From NCBI GenBank assembly GCA_051984395.1, contig JBPYEZ010000123.1, forward strand, positions 7,014 through 71,013: a stretch of DNA of 64,000 nucleotides. Direction: 5' to 3'. This document shows, piece after piece, positions 8,081 to 17,019 of this stretch. The position numbers and the translations under genes are program-made. The notes under the pieces are model-generated. The model saw only the letters and a list, made by a program, of their open reading frames with translations. It ran no database searches and was not told where the DNA came from. The stretch is from AC-9 sp051984395. Its GTDB lineage: Bacteria; Actinomycetota; Acidimicrobiia; Acidimicrobiales; AC-9. Positions within the stretch are counted from its first letter, which is position 1. Every line of letters begins with the position of its first letter.

Positions 8081-8114
8081 CCGGAGGGGGAAGGTGCCGA
8101 CCCTCTCCCTCCGG
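8081..8114 (+). promoter_or_regulatory. Stem-loop between binding-protein and permease genes
   Basis: CCGGAGGG (8081-8088) pairs with CCCTCCGG (8107-8114). The stem extends inward by three more pairs, one a G-T wobble, leaving a loop of about 12 bases. It sits 31 bases after the binding-protein stop and 18 bases before the permease start. Such hairpins commonly stabilise the 5' mRNA segment or partly terminate, giving more binding protein than permease. That function is inferred. Confidence 0.5.
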
Positions 8115-8132
8115 CCGATGGGGTGGTAGCTG

Positions 8133-9068
8133 ATGCACCACTTCGTCACCCTGTTCTGGTCCTCGACGATCGACGGCATCACCATCGGTGCCATCTACGC
8201 CCTCGTGGCCCTCGGCTACACCCTCGTCTACGGAGTGCTCCAGCTCATCAACTTCGCCCACTCCGAGGTGTTCATGGTTGGGACGTTCGCCAGCCTGTTC
8301 ACGCTGCACGGTCTGGGTGTGACCGGCCCGCAGACGGGTCTGGCCCTCGTCGGCGTCCTCCTCGTGTGCGGGCTGGCGGCGATGGCCGGCTCGGCGACGA
8401 CCGCCTTCCTGCTGGAGCGCGTCGCCTACCGGCCTCTGCGCCGCCGGACGACGTCCCGACTGGCCGCCCTGATCTCGGCCATCGGCGCCTCGTTCTTCAT
8501 CCAGGAGGTCTTCGCCCTCCGGTACGGGCGCGACATCCTGCCGTTCCCGAGGATCATGAACAAGACGGTGCTGTTCCACATCGGCTCGGGCGAGGTTCGC
8601 ACCGACAAGGTCCTCGTCGTGGTGGCCGCCGTCGTGATGATGTTCCTGCTCGACCGCTTCGTGGGCACGAGCCGCCTGGGTCGGGGCATCCGCGCCACCG
8701 CTCAGGACCCGGAGATGGCAGTCCTGATGGGAGTGAACATCGATCGGGTCGTGGTGATGACCTTCATCCTGGGCGGGCTGATGGCCGGCGTGGCCGCCCT
8801 GCTGTTCGGCACCTTCTTCGAGGTCACCCAGTACAACATCGGCTTCCTGCTCGGCATCAAGGCCTTCACCGCCGCCGTGCTGGGAGGGATCGGCAACCTC
8901 AGGGGAGCGCTCGCGGGCGGTTTCGCCCTCGGCCTCATCGAGTCCTACGGGGCCAGCATCTTCGGAGCCGAGTGGAAGGACGTCATCGCCTTCGTGGTCC
9001 TGGTCCTGGTCCTTCTGGTCCGGCCCACGGGCCTGCTGGGCGAGCAGCTGGCGAGGAGCAGGATATGA
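8133..9068 (+). CDS. livH: LivH-type ABC permease
   Basis: 311 residues, all membrane helices. Family features include DGITIGAIYALVALGYTLVYG at the N-terminus, INFAHSEVFM, and the C-terminal coupling region with KAFTAAVLGGIGNLRGALAGG. It forms the membrane pore with the LivM-type protein. Its last codon overlaps the start of livM in an ATGA quartet, so the two are translationally coupled. ATG 8133 follows a GGGGTGG stretch. Confidence 0.9.
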   Translation: MHHFVTLFWSSTIDGITIGAIYALVALGYTLVYGVLQLINFAHSEVFMVGTFASLFTLHGLGVTGPQTGLALVGVLLVCGLAAMAGSATTAFLLERVAYRPLRRRTTSRLAALISAIGASFFIQEVFALRYGRDILPFPRIMNKTVLFHIGSGEVRTDKVLVVVAAVVMMFLLDRFVGTSRLGRGIRATAQDPEMAVLMGVNIDRVVVMTFILGGLMAGVAALLFGTFFEVTQYNIGFLLGIKAFTAAVLGGIGNLRGALAGGFALGLIESYGASIFGAEWKDVIAFVVLVLVLLVRPTGLLGEQLARSRI

Positions 9069-10303
9069 GGGTCCTCCGCCGACCCGCCCCTCCCAGCCCA
9101 GACGAGGGGAGCCGGCGGGCCCAGGCCCTCGCCCGCCCGTGGCGCCCGTTCGACCGGCCCCGGCGACGGGTGGCAGCTCTCAGATCCTCGCTGGCCCGCC
9201 GGCGCGCTGCGGCCGTCGCCTGGCGGGCCGGCCTCCCCGACATCACGAGTCCCCTCGCCCGTGCCTGGAGCCGGCTCCCCCGCTGGAGCAGGTGGGGAGT
9301 CGGCTTCGGAGTCATCGTGCTGGCCGTGCTCGCTCCAGCTGACGCGGTGGGCCAGATCATGGCGCCAGCCAGCGACTGGAAGACGCTGCTCTTCTACCCG
9401 ATCGGCATCTTCGTGCTCCTGGCGGTGGGGCTCAACGTCGTCGTCGGCCAGGCCGGCATCCTCGACCTCGGGTACGTGGCCTTCTTCGCCATCGGCGGGT
9501 ACACGATGGCGCTCCTGGGCGTCGACGTCGGCCTCGACTTCTGGATCATCCTGCCCACCGCGGTCGTCCTGTGCGCCGTGTCGGGGCTGGTCCTCGGCGC
9601 GCCTGCCCTGCGTCTCCGGGGCGACTACCTGGCCATCGTGACCCTGGGTTTCGGTGAGATCATTCGGATCTCGGCCACGAACGCCAGCTGGACCGGCGGG
9701 CCGAGGGGTATCGCCGAGATCCCTCACCCACCCGACATCGGGCACCTGAACGCCTTCACCTACGGGGTGCTCGACCCCCGCCCGTACTACTACCTCGTGC
9801 TGGGCATGATCGTGCTCGTCATCCTCGTCGCCCGCCGACTGGAGCGCAGCCGGGTCGGTCGAGCCTGGGCCGCCATCCGCGAGGACGAGGACGCCGCCGC
9901 CCTCATGGGAGTGCCAACCTTTCGGTTCAAGCTGTGGGCGTTCGCCATCGGAGGCACCATCGGCGGCAGCGCGGGGGTCATGTTCGCCGCCAAGAACATC
10001 GCCATCACCCCCGACAACTTCCCCCTGCTGCTGTCGATCCTGGTGCTCTCGGCCGTCGTCCTCGGGGGATCGGGCAACCTGCCCGGTGTGATCCTGGGCG
10101 CGTTCCTCGTGGCCTGGCTGCCCGAGCGCTTTCGCGGACTGGCTGACTATCGGGTCCTCGTGTTCGGCGCGGCCCTCGTGGTCATGATGATCTTCCGTCC
10201 CGAAGGGATCCTGCCATCACGGCGACGTCGATCGAGCCTGAGAACGGGAGGCGCCTCGGGGTCGGCGCCGACGGCGCTCGTCGAACAGGAGGAGAAGACC
10301 TGA
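9065..10303 (+). CDS. livM: LivM-type ABC permease
   Basis: 412 residues. The N-terminal 75 residues are Arg/Pro-rich and cytosolic, longer than usual for LivM. The permease core follows: NVVVGQAGILDLGYVAFFAIGGYT, LRLRGDYLAIVTLGFGEIIR and the EAA-like loop near WAAIREDEDAAALMG. The start is the ATG at 9065 inside the ATGA overlap with livH. A same-frame upstream extension from 8123 is an antisense-like shadow of livH and is rejected. Two bases separate its stop from the livG GTG. Confidence 0.9.
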   Translation: MRVLRRPAPPSPDEGSRRAQALARPWRPFDRPRRRVAALRSSLARRRAAAVAWRAGLPDITSPLARAWSRLPRWSRWGVGFGVIVLAVLAPADAVGQIMAPASDWKTLLFYPIGIFVLLAVGLNVVVGQAGILDLGYVAFFAIGGYTMALLGVDVGLDFWIILPTAVVLCAVSGLVLGAPALRLRGDYLAIVTLGFGEIIRISATNASWTGGPRGIAEIPHPPDIGHLNAFTYGVLDPRPYYYLVLGMIVLVILVARRLERSRVGRAWAAIREDEDAAALMGVPTFRFKLWAFAIGGTIGGSAGVMFAAKNIAITPDNFPLLLSILVLSAVVLGGSGNLPGVILGAFLVAWLPERFRGLADYRVLVFGAALVVMMIFRPEGILPSRRRRSSLRTGGASGSAPTALVEQEEKT

Positions 10304-10305
10304 CC

Positions 10306-11079
10306 GTGGACCGTCTGCTGGAGCTCACCGGCGTGACGGTCCGCTTCGGCGGGCTCGTCGCCGTGGCCGACCTCGATCTGCACGTCGACCAGGGTGAGAT
10401 CTTCTCCCTCATCGGACCGAACGGAGCGGGCAAGACGACGGTGTTCAACGTCTTGACGGGGGTCTACCAGCCGGCGGAAGGATCGCTCACCCTCTCGGGC
10501 CAGTCGCTGCGGGGGCGCAAGCGGCATCAGGTCGCCCGTCTCGGCGTGGCCCGGACGTTCCAGAACCTCCGTCTGTTCGGCAACATGTCGGCGCTGGAGA
10601 ACGTGATGGTCGGAGCGGACGCCCGTCACCGTACGGGCATCCCGGGCGCCGTGCTCGGTCTGCCCACCCACCGGGCCGAGGAGCGGGAGGGCCGGGCGGC
10701 CGCCATGGAGCACCTGGAGCTGGTGGGCATCGCCGACCTCGCCGGCGAGGCCGCCAGCAACCTCTCCTATGGTGACCAACGGCGACTCGAGATCGCCCGT
10801 GCCCTGGCCACCGAGCCCCGCCTGCTCCTGCTCGACGAGCCGACCGCGGGCATGAACCCACCGGAGAAGCGGGCGCTGCAGGCGCTGGTGCGGGGCATTC
10901 GAGACCGGGGCATCACGGTGCTGCTCATCGAGCACGACATGAGCGTGGTGATGACCATCAGCGACCGGGTGGCCGTGCTCGACTTCGGGCGCAAGATCGC
11001 CGAGGGGCTTCCCTCCGAGGTGCGCACCGACCCGGCTGTCATCACCGCCTATCTCGGGGCACCCACCGATGCTGCTTGA
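10306..11079 (+). CDS. livG: LivG-type ABC ATPase
   Basis: 257 residues. Walker A is GPNGAGKTT (about 38-46) and the signature is LSYGDQRR. Walker B is LLLLDEP, followed by a switch His in LLIEHDM. The signature has Tyr and Asp where the common form is LSGGQ, a normal LivG variant. It energises transport with LivF. GTG 10306 follows CAGGAGGAGAAG. The 3' end overlaps livF by 11 bases. Confidence 0.92.
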   Translation: MDRLLELTGVTVRFGGLVAVADLDLHVDQGEIFSLIGPNGAGKTTVFNVLTGVYQPAEGSLTLSGQSLRGRKRHQVARLGVARTFQNLRLFGNMSALENVMVGADARHRTGIPGAVLGLPTHRAEEREGRAAAMEHLELVGIADLAGEAASNLSYGDQRRLEIARALATEPRLLLLDEPTAGMNPPEKRALQALVRGIRDRGITVLLIEHDMSVVMTISDRVAVLDFGRKIAEGLPSEVRTDPAVITAYLGAPTDAA

Positions 11080-11788
11080 GGTCGAGTCGATCCACGTGCA
11101 CTACGGCAAGGTCGAAGCGCTGAAAGGCGTCTCCCTGGCGGTCGCAGAGGGCGAGATCGTGAGCCTCATCGGGGCCAACGGGGCGGGCAAGACCACGGTG
11201 CTGCGAACCATCTCCGGCCTGCGCCGGGTGACGTCCGGTCGTATCCGGTTCGAGGACGAGGACATCACCCACCTCCCCGGCCATCGCCGCGTCGCCGCCG
11301 GCCTGTGCCAGGTGCCCGAGGGTCGGGGGATCTTCCCGGGCATGTCCGTGATGGAGAACCTCGAGATGGGTGCCTACGGGCGCCCGACGAGGAGCCACCT
11401 CTCCGAGGACTACGAGCGGGCCTTCAGCCTCTTCCCCCGGCTTTCGGACCGGCGAAAGCAGGCGGGCGGGACGCTCTCGGGCGGCGAGCAGCAGATGCTC
11501 GCCATCGCCCGCGCGCTCATGGCCCGGCCGCGCCTGGTGATGCTCGACGAGCCGTCGATGGGCCTCGCCCCGCTGCTGGTGACCCAGATCTTCGACATCA
11601 TCGTCGAGATCAACAAGCAGGGCACCACCGTGCTGCTGGTCGAGCAGAACGCGGCCCAGGCCCTGGCCCGAGCCCACCGGGCCTACGTCCTGGAGACGGG
11701 GAGGGTGGCGAAGACCAGCGATGCGGCAACGCTGCTGGCCGACGACTCCGTCCGGTCGGCCTACCTGGGCGTCGACTCCACAGGTTGA
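11069..11788 (+). CDS. livF: LivF-type ABC ATPase
   Basis: 239 residues. Walker A is GANGAGKTT, the LivF-typical motifs are VPEGRGIFPGMSVMENLEMG and LSGGEQQ, and Walker B is LVMLDEPSMGLAP. It pairs with LivG to drive import and closes the five-gene operon. The gene overlaps the convergent oxidoreductase gene by 28 bases, so the two transcripts end inside each other. Confidence 0.92.
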   Translation: MLLEVESIHVHYGKVEALKGVSLAVAEGEIVSLIGANGAGKTTVLRTISGLRRVTSGRIRFEDEDITHLPGHRRVAAGLCQVPEGRGIFPGMSVMENLEMGAYGRPTRSHLSEDYERAFSLFPRLSDRRKQAGGTLSGGEQQMLAIARALMARPRLVMLDEPSMGLAPLLVTQIFDIIVEINKQGTTVLLVEQNAAQALARAHRAYVLETGRVAKTSDAATLLADDSVRSAYLGVDSTG

Positions 11789-12780
11789 CCGCCGCCGGCC
11801 GGCCTGACCACGACCTTCCCGATCGTCCGCCGACTGCCGAGCAGCTCGAGCCCGGTGACGGCGTCGTCCAGGCCGAGCTCGGCGAACACCACCGGCGCGA
11901 TCAGACCTTCACCGAACAGGCGCACGAGCTCTGTGTGACAGGCGGCGACGGCATCGGGATCGTGATCGAGATAGGCGCCCCAGTGGAGGCCGACGACGGC
12001 GTAGTTCTTCACCAGGATGTGGTTGGCAGGGACGTCGGGGATGCGGCCGCTGGCGAAGCCGATCACCAGCAGCCGACCCTCCCAGGCGATGACCTTCCTC
12101 GACCGGTCGAACGTGTCGCCACCGACGGGGTCGTAGACGACGTCGGCTCCGTGACCACCAGTGGCCCGTTTCACGACGGTGACGAAATCCTCGGTCGAGT
12201 AGTCGACGACGACCTCGGCTCCGAGCCGACGGCACAGCTCGACCTTCTCGGCCCCGGCGGCGGTGGCGATGACCCGGGCCCCGGCGGCCACCCCGAGCTG
12301 CACCGCGGCCGAGCCCACTCCGCCGGCCGCGGCGTGGACGAGCAACCACTCACCGGGGCGCAGGGCAGCCCGACGGTGCAGCGCGAACCACGACGTCTGG
12401 TAGGAGATGTGCATCGCCGCCGCCGATGCGTCATCGAGGTCGTCGGGGATCGGATAGGTGACCGCCGCCGGCGTGACCAGCTGCTCGGCCAGCCCGCCGT
12501 GCGGAAGACGAGGCACGGCGATGACCCGTTGGCCGACCGCCCGGTCGCGGACTCCTTCGCCGAGCGCCACGATCCGTCCGCTCGTCTCCAGCCCGGGGGT
12601 GAACGGCAGTGGGGGGCGCTGCTGGTACTGGCCCCGGCACAGCAGGATGTCGGCAAAATTGAGCCCGCAGACGGCGACCTCCACGGCCACCTCACCCGGG
12701 CCGGGAGAAGGCTCCTTGACGTCCTCGAGCCGGAGTGCGTCGGCGGGGTCGCCGAGCTGGTGGACGGTCCAGGCGCGCAC
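11761..12780 (-). CDS. NAD(P)H:quinone-oxidoreductase-type MDR enzyme
   Basis: 339 residues of the zinc-free medium-chain dehydrogenase family (zeta-crystallin, enoyl reductase or QOR type). Features are GPGEVAVEVAVCGLNFADILLCRG, PGLETSGRI, the cofactor motif AAAGGVGSAAVQLG and a C-terminal GKVVVRP. No structural-zinc Cys cluster is present. It probably reduces an activated C=C bond or quinone with NADPH. GTG 12780 gives the family-typical N-terminus VRAWTVHQLGDP; a much longer in-frame extension is antisense-like and rejected. It is the last gene of the minus-strand catabolic operon. Confidence 0.85.
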   Translation of the reverse strand: MRAWTVHQLGDPADALRLEDVKEPSPGPGEVAVEVAVCGLNFADILLCRGQYQQRPPLPFTPGLETSGRIVALGEGVRDRAVGQRVIAVPRLPHGGLAEQLVTPAAVTYPIPDDLDDASAAAMHISYQTSWFALHRRAALRPGEWLLVHAAAGGVGSAAVQLGVAAGARVIATAAGAEKVELCRRLGAEVVVDYSTEDFVTVVKRATGGHGADVVYDPVGGDTFDRSRKVIAWEGRLLVIGFASGRIPDVPANHILVKNYAVVGLHWGAYLDHDPDAVAACHTELVRLFGEGLIAPVVFAELGLDDAVTGLELLGSRRTIGKVVVRPAGGGQPVESTPR

Positions 12781-12806
12781 GGCAGCCAGCTTGTCACCGC
12801 TCCCGG

Positions 12807-13784
12807 TCAGATGAGCGCGGCCATGAGCTCGGCCTGGGCCTGGGTCGATCCGAACACGGTGTCGAGGACCCGGGCCCGCTTCAGGTACAGGTGGGCGTCG
12901 ACCTCCCACGTGAAGCCCATCCCCCCGTGCACCTGGATGCACGCCTTGCCGTTGGTCAGCGCCGCCTCGCCCGCCATCAGCTTGGCGGTGGCGACCGCCC
13001 GCCGCAGGTCCCCGACGCCCGGATCGTCGAGGTGCACGCCCGCGGCGTAGACCGCCGCCCTGGCCACCTCGGTGCGCACCAGCATGTCGGCCAGGATGTG
13101 CTTGACGGCCTGGAACGACCCGATCGGCCGATCGAACTGCTGTCGTTGCTTGGCGTAGCTCACGGCCATGTCGGTGACCGCCTCGGCCAGGCCGAGAAGA
13201 AGGGCGGCGGCCAAGGTCGCTCCCTCCAGGCGCCAGGCAGCGGCGACCTCGGGACCCGCCACCAGGACGCCCGGCGGCAGCTCCTGCACGGTGTGCATGG
13301 GCGTCAGGGGGTCGAGGGGGTGGGGCACCAGCTCGCCCTTCACCGCTGACGGGACGACCTCCCACACTCCGGCATCGTCCATCACCAGCAGCCCGTCCAG
13401 GACGGCGAGGTGCTCGACCAGCACCGGGGATCGCGGATCGGCCTGGCCCTGGCGCTCGATGCCACCGACCACCCGCTCCCCCGTCGCGGCCCCGTCGACC
13501 ACCCCGGCACCGAGGTGGGTCCACAGCAAGGGTCCGGGCACGAGGGCCCGGCCGAGCTCCTCGAACACGAGGACGGCCTCGCAGCTCCCGAGGCCGACAC
13601 CGCCGTCCTGCTCGCGCTGGCGCAGCGAGAACACGCCGGCCTCGGCCAGACGACGCCACAGACCCGGTTCGACGCCGCCGTGTTCCTCCAGCGAGCGGAT
13701 GGTGGCCATCGGGTAGGCGCGGGCGCACAGCTTTCGCACCGCGTCCTGCAGCGCCTCCTGGTCCTCGTCGAGCTCGAAATCCAC
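12807..13784 (-). CDS. Acyl-CoA dehydrogenase, short partner subunit
   Basis: 325 residues, shorter than the usual 380 or so. The N-terminus VDFELDEDQEALQDAVRKLC and the C-terminal VHGGMGFTWEVDAHLYLKR are family-typical. At the position of the classical catalytic Glu (EGTSE) this protein has FGSTQAQ, so that residue is missing. Together with the adjacent full-length homologue this suggests the non-catalytic half of an alpha2beta2 enzyme, as known for mycobacterial FadE pairs in sterol side-chain oxidation. GTG 13784 was chosen for the conserved N-terminus; upstream codons are low-complexity. Confidence 0.82.
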   Translation of the reverse strand: MDFELDEDQEALQDAVRKLCARAYPMATIRSLEEHGGVEPGLWRRLAEAGVFSLRQREQDGGVGLGSCEAVLVFEELGRALVPGPLLWTHLGAGVVDGAATGERVVGGIERQGQADPRSPVLVEHLAVLDGLLVMDDAGVWEVVPSAVKGELVPHPLDPLTPMHTVQELPPGVLVAGPEVAAAWRLEGATLAAALLLGLAEAVTDMAVSYAKQRQQFDRPIGSFQAVKHILADMLVRTEVARAAVYAAGVHLDDPGVGDLRRAVATAKLMAGEAALTNGKACIQVHGGMGFTWEVDAHLYLKRARVLDTVFGSTQAQAELMAALI

Positions 13785-13807
13785 GTCTCGCCTCGCTTCC
13801 GAGCGGC

Positions 13808-14992
13808 TCAGCGCTCCCGGGGCAGGCCCAGGACTCGCTCGCCCAGGATGTTGCGCTGGATCTGCGAGGTGCCGGCGGCGATGGAGAGCGAGAGGGCGTG
13901 CACCCAACCGTGGACCTGCTCGCCGCTGCCAACGGCCCCGATATCGTCGAACGAGAGCCCCGCCCGGCCAAGGATCCGCATGGCGAGGTCACCGAGGCGG
14001 TGACGCACCTCGGAATAGTGCAGCTTGAACACCGATCCTCCGACGCCGGGCACGCCAGTCCGGGACGCCTGGGTGACGTTCCGCTTGGTCAGTGACCAGA
14101 GGGCGTCGAGATCGGCCGCCAGGTGTCCGAGCTCGCGCCTGACCCCGCTGTCGTCCCAGGGGTGGACCCCGTTCCCGGTCGACCGGGCGATCGCGACCAG
14201 GCTCTCCAGCAGCTCCATCGACTGCAGCAGCTCGCTCACCAGCGCGGTGCCTCGCTCGAAGCTGAAGGTGACCATGGCCACCCGCCAGCCGTCGTTCTCG
14301 GCGCCGACCCGGTTGGTCACCGGGACCCGCACCTCGTCCAGGAACACCTCGCTGAACTCGGCCGACCCGTAGATCGTGCGCAGCGGGCGGACCTCGACGC
14401 CGGGGCTGTCCACGGGCAGGATCAGCCAGGAGATCCCCCGGTGCTTGGGCGCGTCCGGATCCGTACGGACCAGCAGCTCGCAGAAGTCGGCCACCTCGGC
14501 GTGCGAGGTCCAGATCTTCTGCCCCGTCACCACGTAGTCGTCGCCGTCGCGCACGGCGCGGGTGCCCAGGGAGGCGAGGTCAGACCCCGCCCCGGGCTCG
14601 GAGAAGCCCTGGCACCAGACCTCGTCGCCGCGCAGGATCGGTGGGAGATAGCGCGATCGCTGCTCGGGCGTGGCCTCGGCGATGAGGGTGGGACCGGCGT
14701 GCAGCAGCCCCACGAAGTTGACCCCCACGTAGGGGGCGTGGGCACGCTCGGTCTCCTCCAGGAACGCAAGGTGCTCGGCCGGCGAGGCACCCCGGCCGCC
14801 CAGCTCCTTGGGCCAGTTGATGCCCGCGTAGCCGGCATCGAACAGCATCCGCTGCCACGCCGTGTCGTAGGCGCGGCGCCCCGGCCAATCGTCCAACGCC
14901 GGAGGCGAACCCACCGTGGGCAGCACCCGGTCGAGCCATGTCTTGAGGTCCGCTCGGAACCGCTCCTCGCTCTCGGAATAGCGAAGGTTCAC
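13808..14992 (-). CDS. Acyl-CoA dehydrogenase, probable catalytic subunit
   Basis: 394 residues. The FAD-contact segment is WCQGFSEPGAGSDLASL, followed by VVTGQKIWTSHAE. The C-terminus has AGTSQIQRNILGERVLGLPR, where the common catalytic Glu is replaced by Ala. Glu246 in FSFERG lies on the helix that carries the base in isovaleryl-CoA and FadE26-type enzymes, so this is the likely catalytic residue. Its GTG start overlaps the upstream SDR stop (GTGA), and the partner subunit follows 23 bases downstream. It oxidises an acyl-CoA to an enoyl-CoA; bulky or branched substrates are likely. Confidence 0.87.
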   Translation of the reverse strand: MNLRYSESEERFRADLKTWLDRVLPTVGSPPALDDWPGRRAYDTAWQRMLFDAGYAGINWPKELGGRGASPAEHLAFLEETERAHAPYVGVNFVGLLHAGPTLIAEATPEQRSRYLPPILRGDEVWCQGFSEPGAGSDLASLGTRAVRDGDDYVVTGQKIWTSHAEVADFCELLVRTDPDAPKHRGISWLILPVDSPGVEVRPLRTIYGSAEFSEVFLDEVRVPVTNRVGAENDGWRVAMVTFSFERGTALVSELLQSMELLESLVAIARSTGNGVHPWDDSGVRRELGHLAADLDALWSLTKRNVTQASRTGVPGVGGSVFKLHYSEVRHRLGDLAMRILGRAGLSFDDIGAVGSGEQVHGWVHALSLSIAAGTSQIQRNILGERVLGLPRER

Positions 14993-15753
14993 TCGAAGCC
15001 CGGGAACGAGAGCCCTGCGGTCATGCCGCCCTCGATGAGGAACTCGGACCCCGTCGAGTACGAGCTCTCGTCCGACGCGAGGAAGGCGACCAGCCGGGCC
15101 ACCTCGTCGGGCCTGCCGATCCGCCCGATCGGCTGGTGTCGGTAGGCGGCGTCCTTGTTGGACTGGTCCACCTGGTCGAGCGCCAGCATGGGGGTGTCGA
15201 TGCCACCGGGATGGACGGAGTTCACGCGGATGCCGAACCGACCCAGCTCGAGGGCAGCGGACTTGGTCATGCCCCGCACGGCGAACTTGCTCGCCGTGTA
15301 GGCGGTCGCGCCCGCCATGCCCTCGAGACCCTGGGTCGAGGAGATGTTCACGATGGCGCCACCGCCCGCCGCCTTGAGCGCCGGGATGGCCGCCTTCATA
15401 CCGAGGAAACAGCCGAACTGGTTGACCTCGATGACCTGGCGGTACTCCTCGAACGAGGTCCGCTCGATGGAGCCGAAGCGGAGGATCCCGGCGTTGTTGA
15501 CGAGCACGTTCAGCGTCCCGAACCGGCTCGTCGCCGCCTCGACCGCCCCTTCCCAGTCGTCGGGGCGGGTGACGTCGAGATGGACGTAGGCAGCCGCGTC
15601 CCCGATGTCCACGGCCAGCTTCTCTCCTCCACCGTCGAGCACGTCGCCGACCACGACCTTGGCCCCCTCGGCGGCGAAGAGCCGGGCCTCGGCCTCGCCC
15701 TGGCCCCGGGCCCCGCCGGAGATGAGCGCCACCTTCCCGTCCAGTCTGCCCAC
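14989..15753 (-). CDS. Short-chain dehydrogenase/reductase, hydroxysteroid-dehydrogenase-like
   Basis: 254 residues of classical SDR. The NAD-binding motif is GGARGQGEAEAR (about 14-25), then NNAG, the active-site Ser in ISSTQG, YTASK, and HPGGIDTPM. The sequence is closest in style to 3-alpha/20-beta-hydroxysteroid dehydrogenases, but substrate cannot be proved. GTG 15753 has GAGAGGAAGG seven bases upstream. It is the first gene of the minus-strand block and is coupled to the acyl-CoA dehydrogenase by a GTGA overlap. Confidence 0.87.
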   Translation of the reverse strand: MGRLDGKVALISGGARGQGEAEARLFAAEGAKVVVGDVLDGGGEKLAVDIGDAAAYVHLDVTRPDDWEGAVEAATSRFGTLNVLVNNAGILRFGSIERTSFEEYRQVIEVNQFGCFLGMKAAIPALKAAGGGAIVNISSTQGLEGMAGATAYTASKFAVRGMTKSAALELGRFGIRVNSVHPGGIDTPMLALDQVDQSNKDAAYRHQPIGRIGRPDEVARLVAFLASDESSYSTGSEFLIEGGMTAGLSFPGFE

Positions 15754-15888
15754 GACAGCCCTTCCTCTCTCGGACCAGCCTCCCGGTCGCGGCATTCGCT
15801 CCTCACGGTCGCTCATTTCCTGACACAGCGTCAATCCGGGCCGGGACTCGCCCCAGGCGCCTGGGGCGCCACCGATAGTGTCGGCGGC

Positions 15889-17019
15889 GTGAGCGACGGG
15901 CCTCTCGCCGACATCCGGGTCATCGACTGCTCCGGCCTGATCGCGGCGCCCGGCTGTGCGCGGTACCTGGCCGACTTCGGTGCCGATGTGATCAAGGTGG
16001 AGCGACCCGACGGGGGTGACCCGGCGCGCGACCTGGGCTGGCGCGACACGAGGGACGGCGTGTCGTTGTGGTGGAAGCTCGAGGGGCGCAACAAGCGGTG
16101 CGTGACCCTTGACCTCAAGTCGACCGACGGGCGCCAGGCCATGCTCGGTCTGTGCGACGACGCCCACGTGCTCGTCGAGAACTTCCGACCGGGCACCCTC
16201 GAGCGGCTGGGCCTCGGACCGGACGTGCTGCTGGCGCGCAACCCGCGGCTCGTCATCACCCGCATCACCGGGTTCGGCCAGGACGGCCCCTACGCCGGCC
16301 GTCCGGGCTTCGCCACCCTGGCCGAGGCCATGTCGGGCTTCGCCGCCATCAACGGCGAGCCCGAAGGCGCGCCGCTGCTCCCTCCGGTCGCCCTCACCGA
16401 CGAGGTGACCGCGCTCGTCGGCGCGTTCGCCACCATGGTCGCCCTGCACTCCGGGGTCGGTCAGGTGGTCGACGCCAACCTGCTCGAATCGATGCTCCAG
16501 GTCATGGGTCCGCTGCCGGCGGCCTACGCCGTGCTCGGCTACGAGCAGCCTCGCCTGGGGTCTGGCATCCCGTACAGCGTCCCGCGTGGCACCTACCGCT
16601 GTGCCGACGGATCGTGGGTGGCGATCAGCACCTCGTCGGAGCCGGTCGCCCGACGCCTCCTGGACCTGGTCGGGCTGGGTGACGACCATCGCCTGCGCAC
16701 CAACGCAGGGCGCGCCGCGCACCGCGAGGAGGTCGACCGCGCCGTCGGTGACTGGATCGGCGCCCGGGCCATGCCGCAGGTGCTCGGCTCACTGAACGCG
16801 GCCGACGTCGCCGTGGCCCCCGTCATGGGCATGGCCGACATCCTCGGCGATCCCCATGTGACCGCCCGCGGTGCCGTGGGCGACGTGGAGGGCACTCCGA
16901 TGCAGGGCGTCGTCGCCCGTCTCTCAGCCACGCCCGGCCGTATCCGCTGGTCCGGCCGGCCACTGGGTGCTGACAACGAGGAGGTGCTGGGCCGACCCCG
17001 CCTGCCGGGTCGGCCTTAG
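15889..17019 (+). CDS. Class III CoA-transferase (CaiB/BaiF family)
   Basis: 376 residues. The family N-terminus is LADIRVIDCSGLIAAPGCAR, then LADFGADVIKVE, LDLKSTDGR, LVENFRPGTLERLG and ITGFGQDGPYA. In family members studied, a catalytic Asp sits in the following G-Y/F-D element; here the segment is RPGFATLAEAMSG with Ala142 at that place. GTG 15889 gives the conserved start. It is transcribed divergently from the SDR operon and probably belongs to the same acyl-CoA pathway. Its 3' end overlaps ftsX by four bases. Confidence 0.82.
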   Translation: MSDGPLADIRVIDCSGLIAAPGCARYLADFGADVIKVERPDGGDPARDLGWRDTRDGVSLWWKLEGRNKRCVTLDLKSTDGRQAMLGLCDDAHVLVENFRPGTLERLGLGPDVLLARNPRLVITRITGFGQDGPYAGRPGFATLAEAMSGFAAINGEPEGAPLLPPVALTDEVTALVGAFATMVALHSGVGQVVDANLLESMLQVMGPLPAAYAVLGYEQPRLGSGIPYSVPRGTYRCADGSWVAISTSSEPVARRLLDLVGLGDDHRLRTNAGRAAHREEVDRAVGDWIGARAMPQVLGSLNAADVAVAPVMGMADILGDPHVTARGAVGDVEGTPMQGVVARLSATPGRIRWSGRPLGADNEEVLGRPRLPGRP

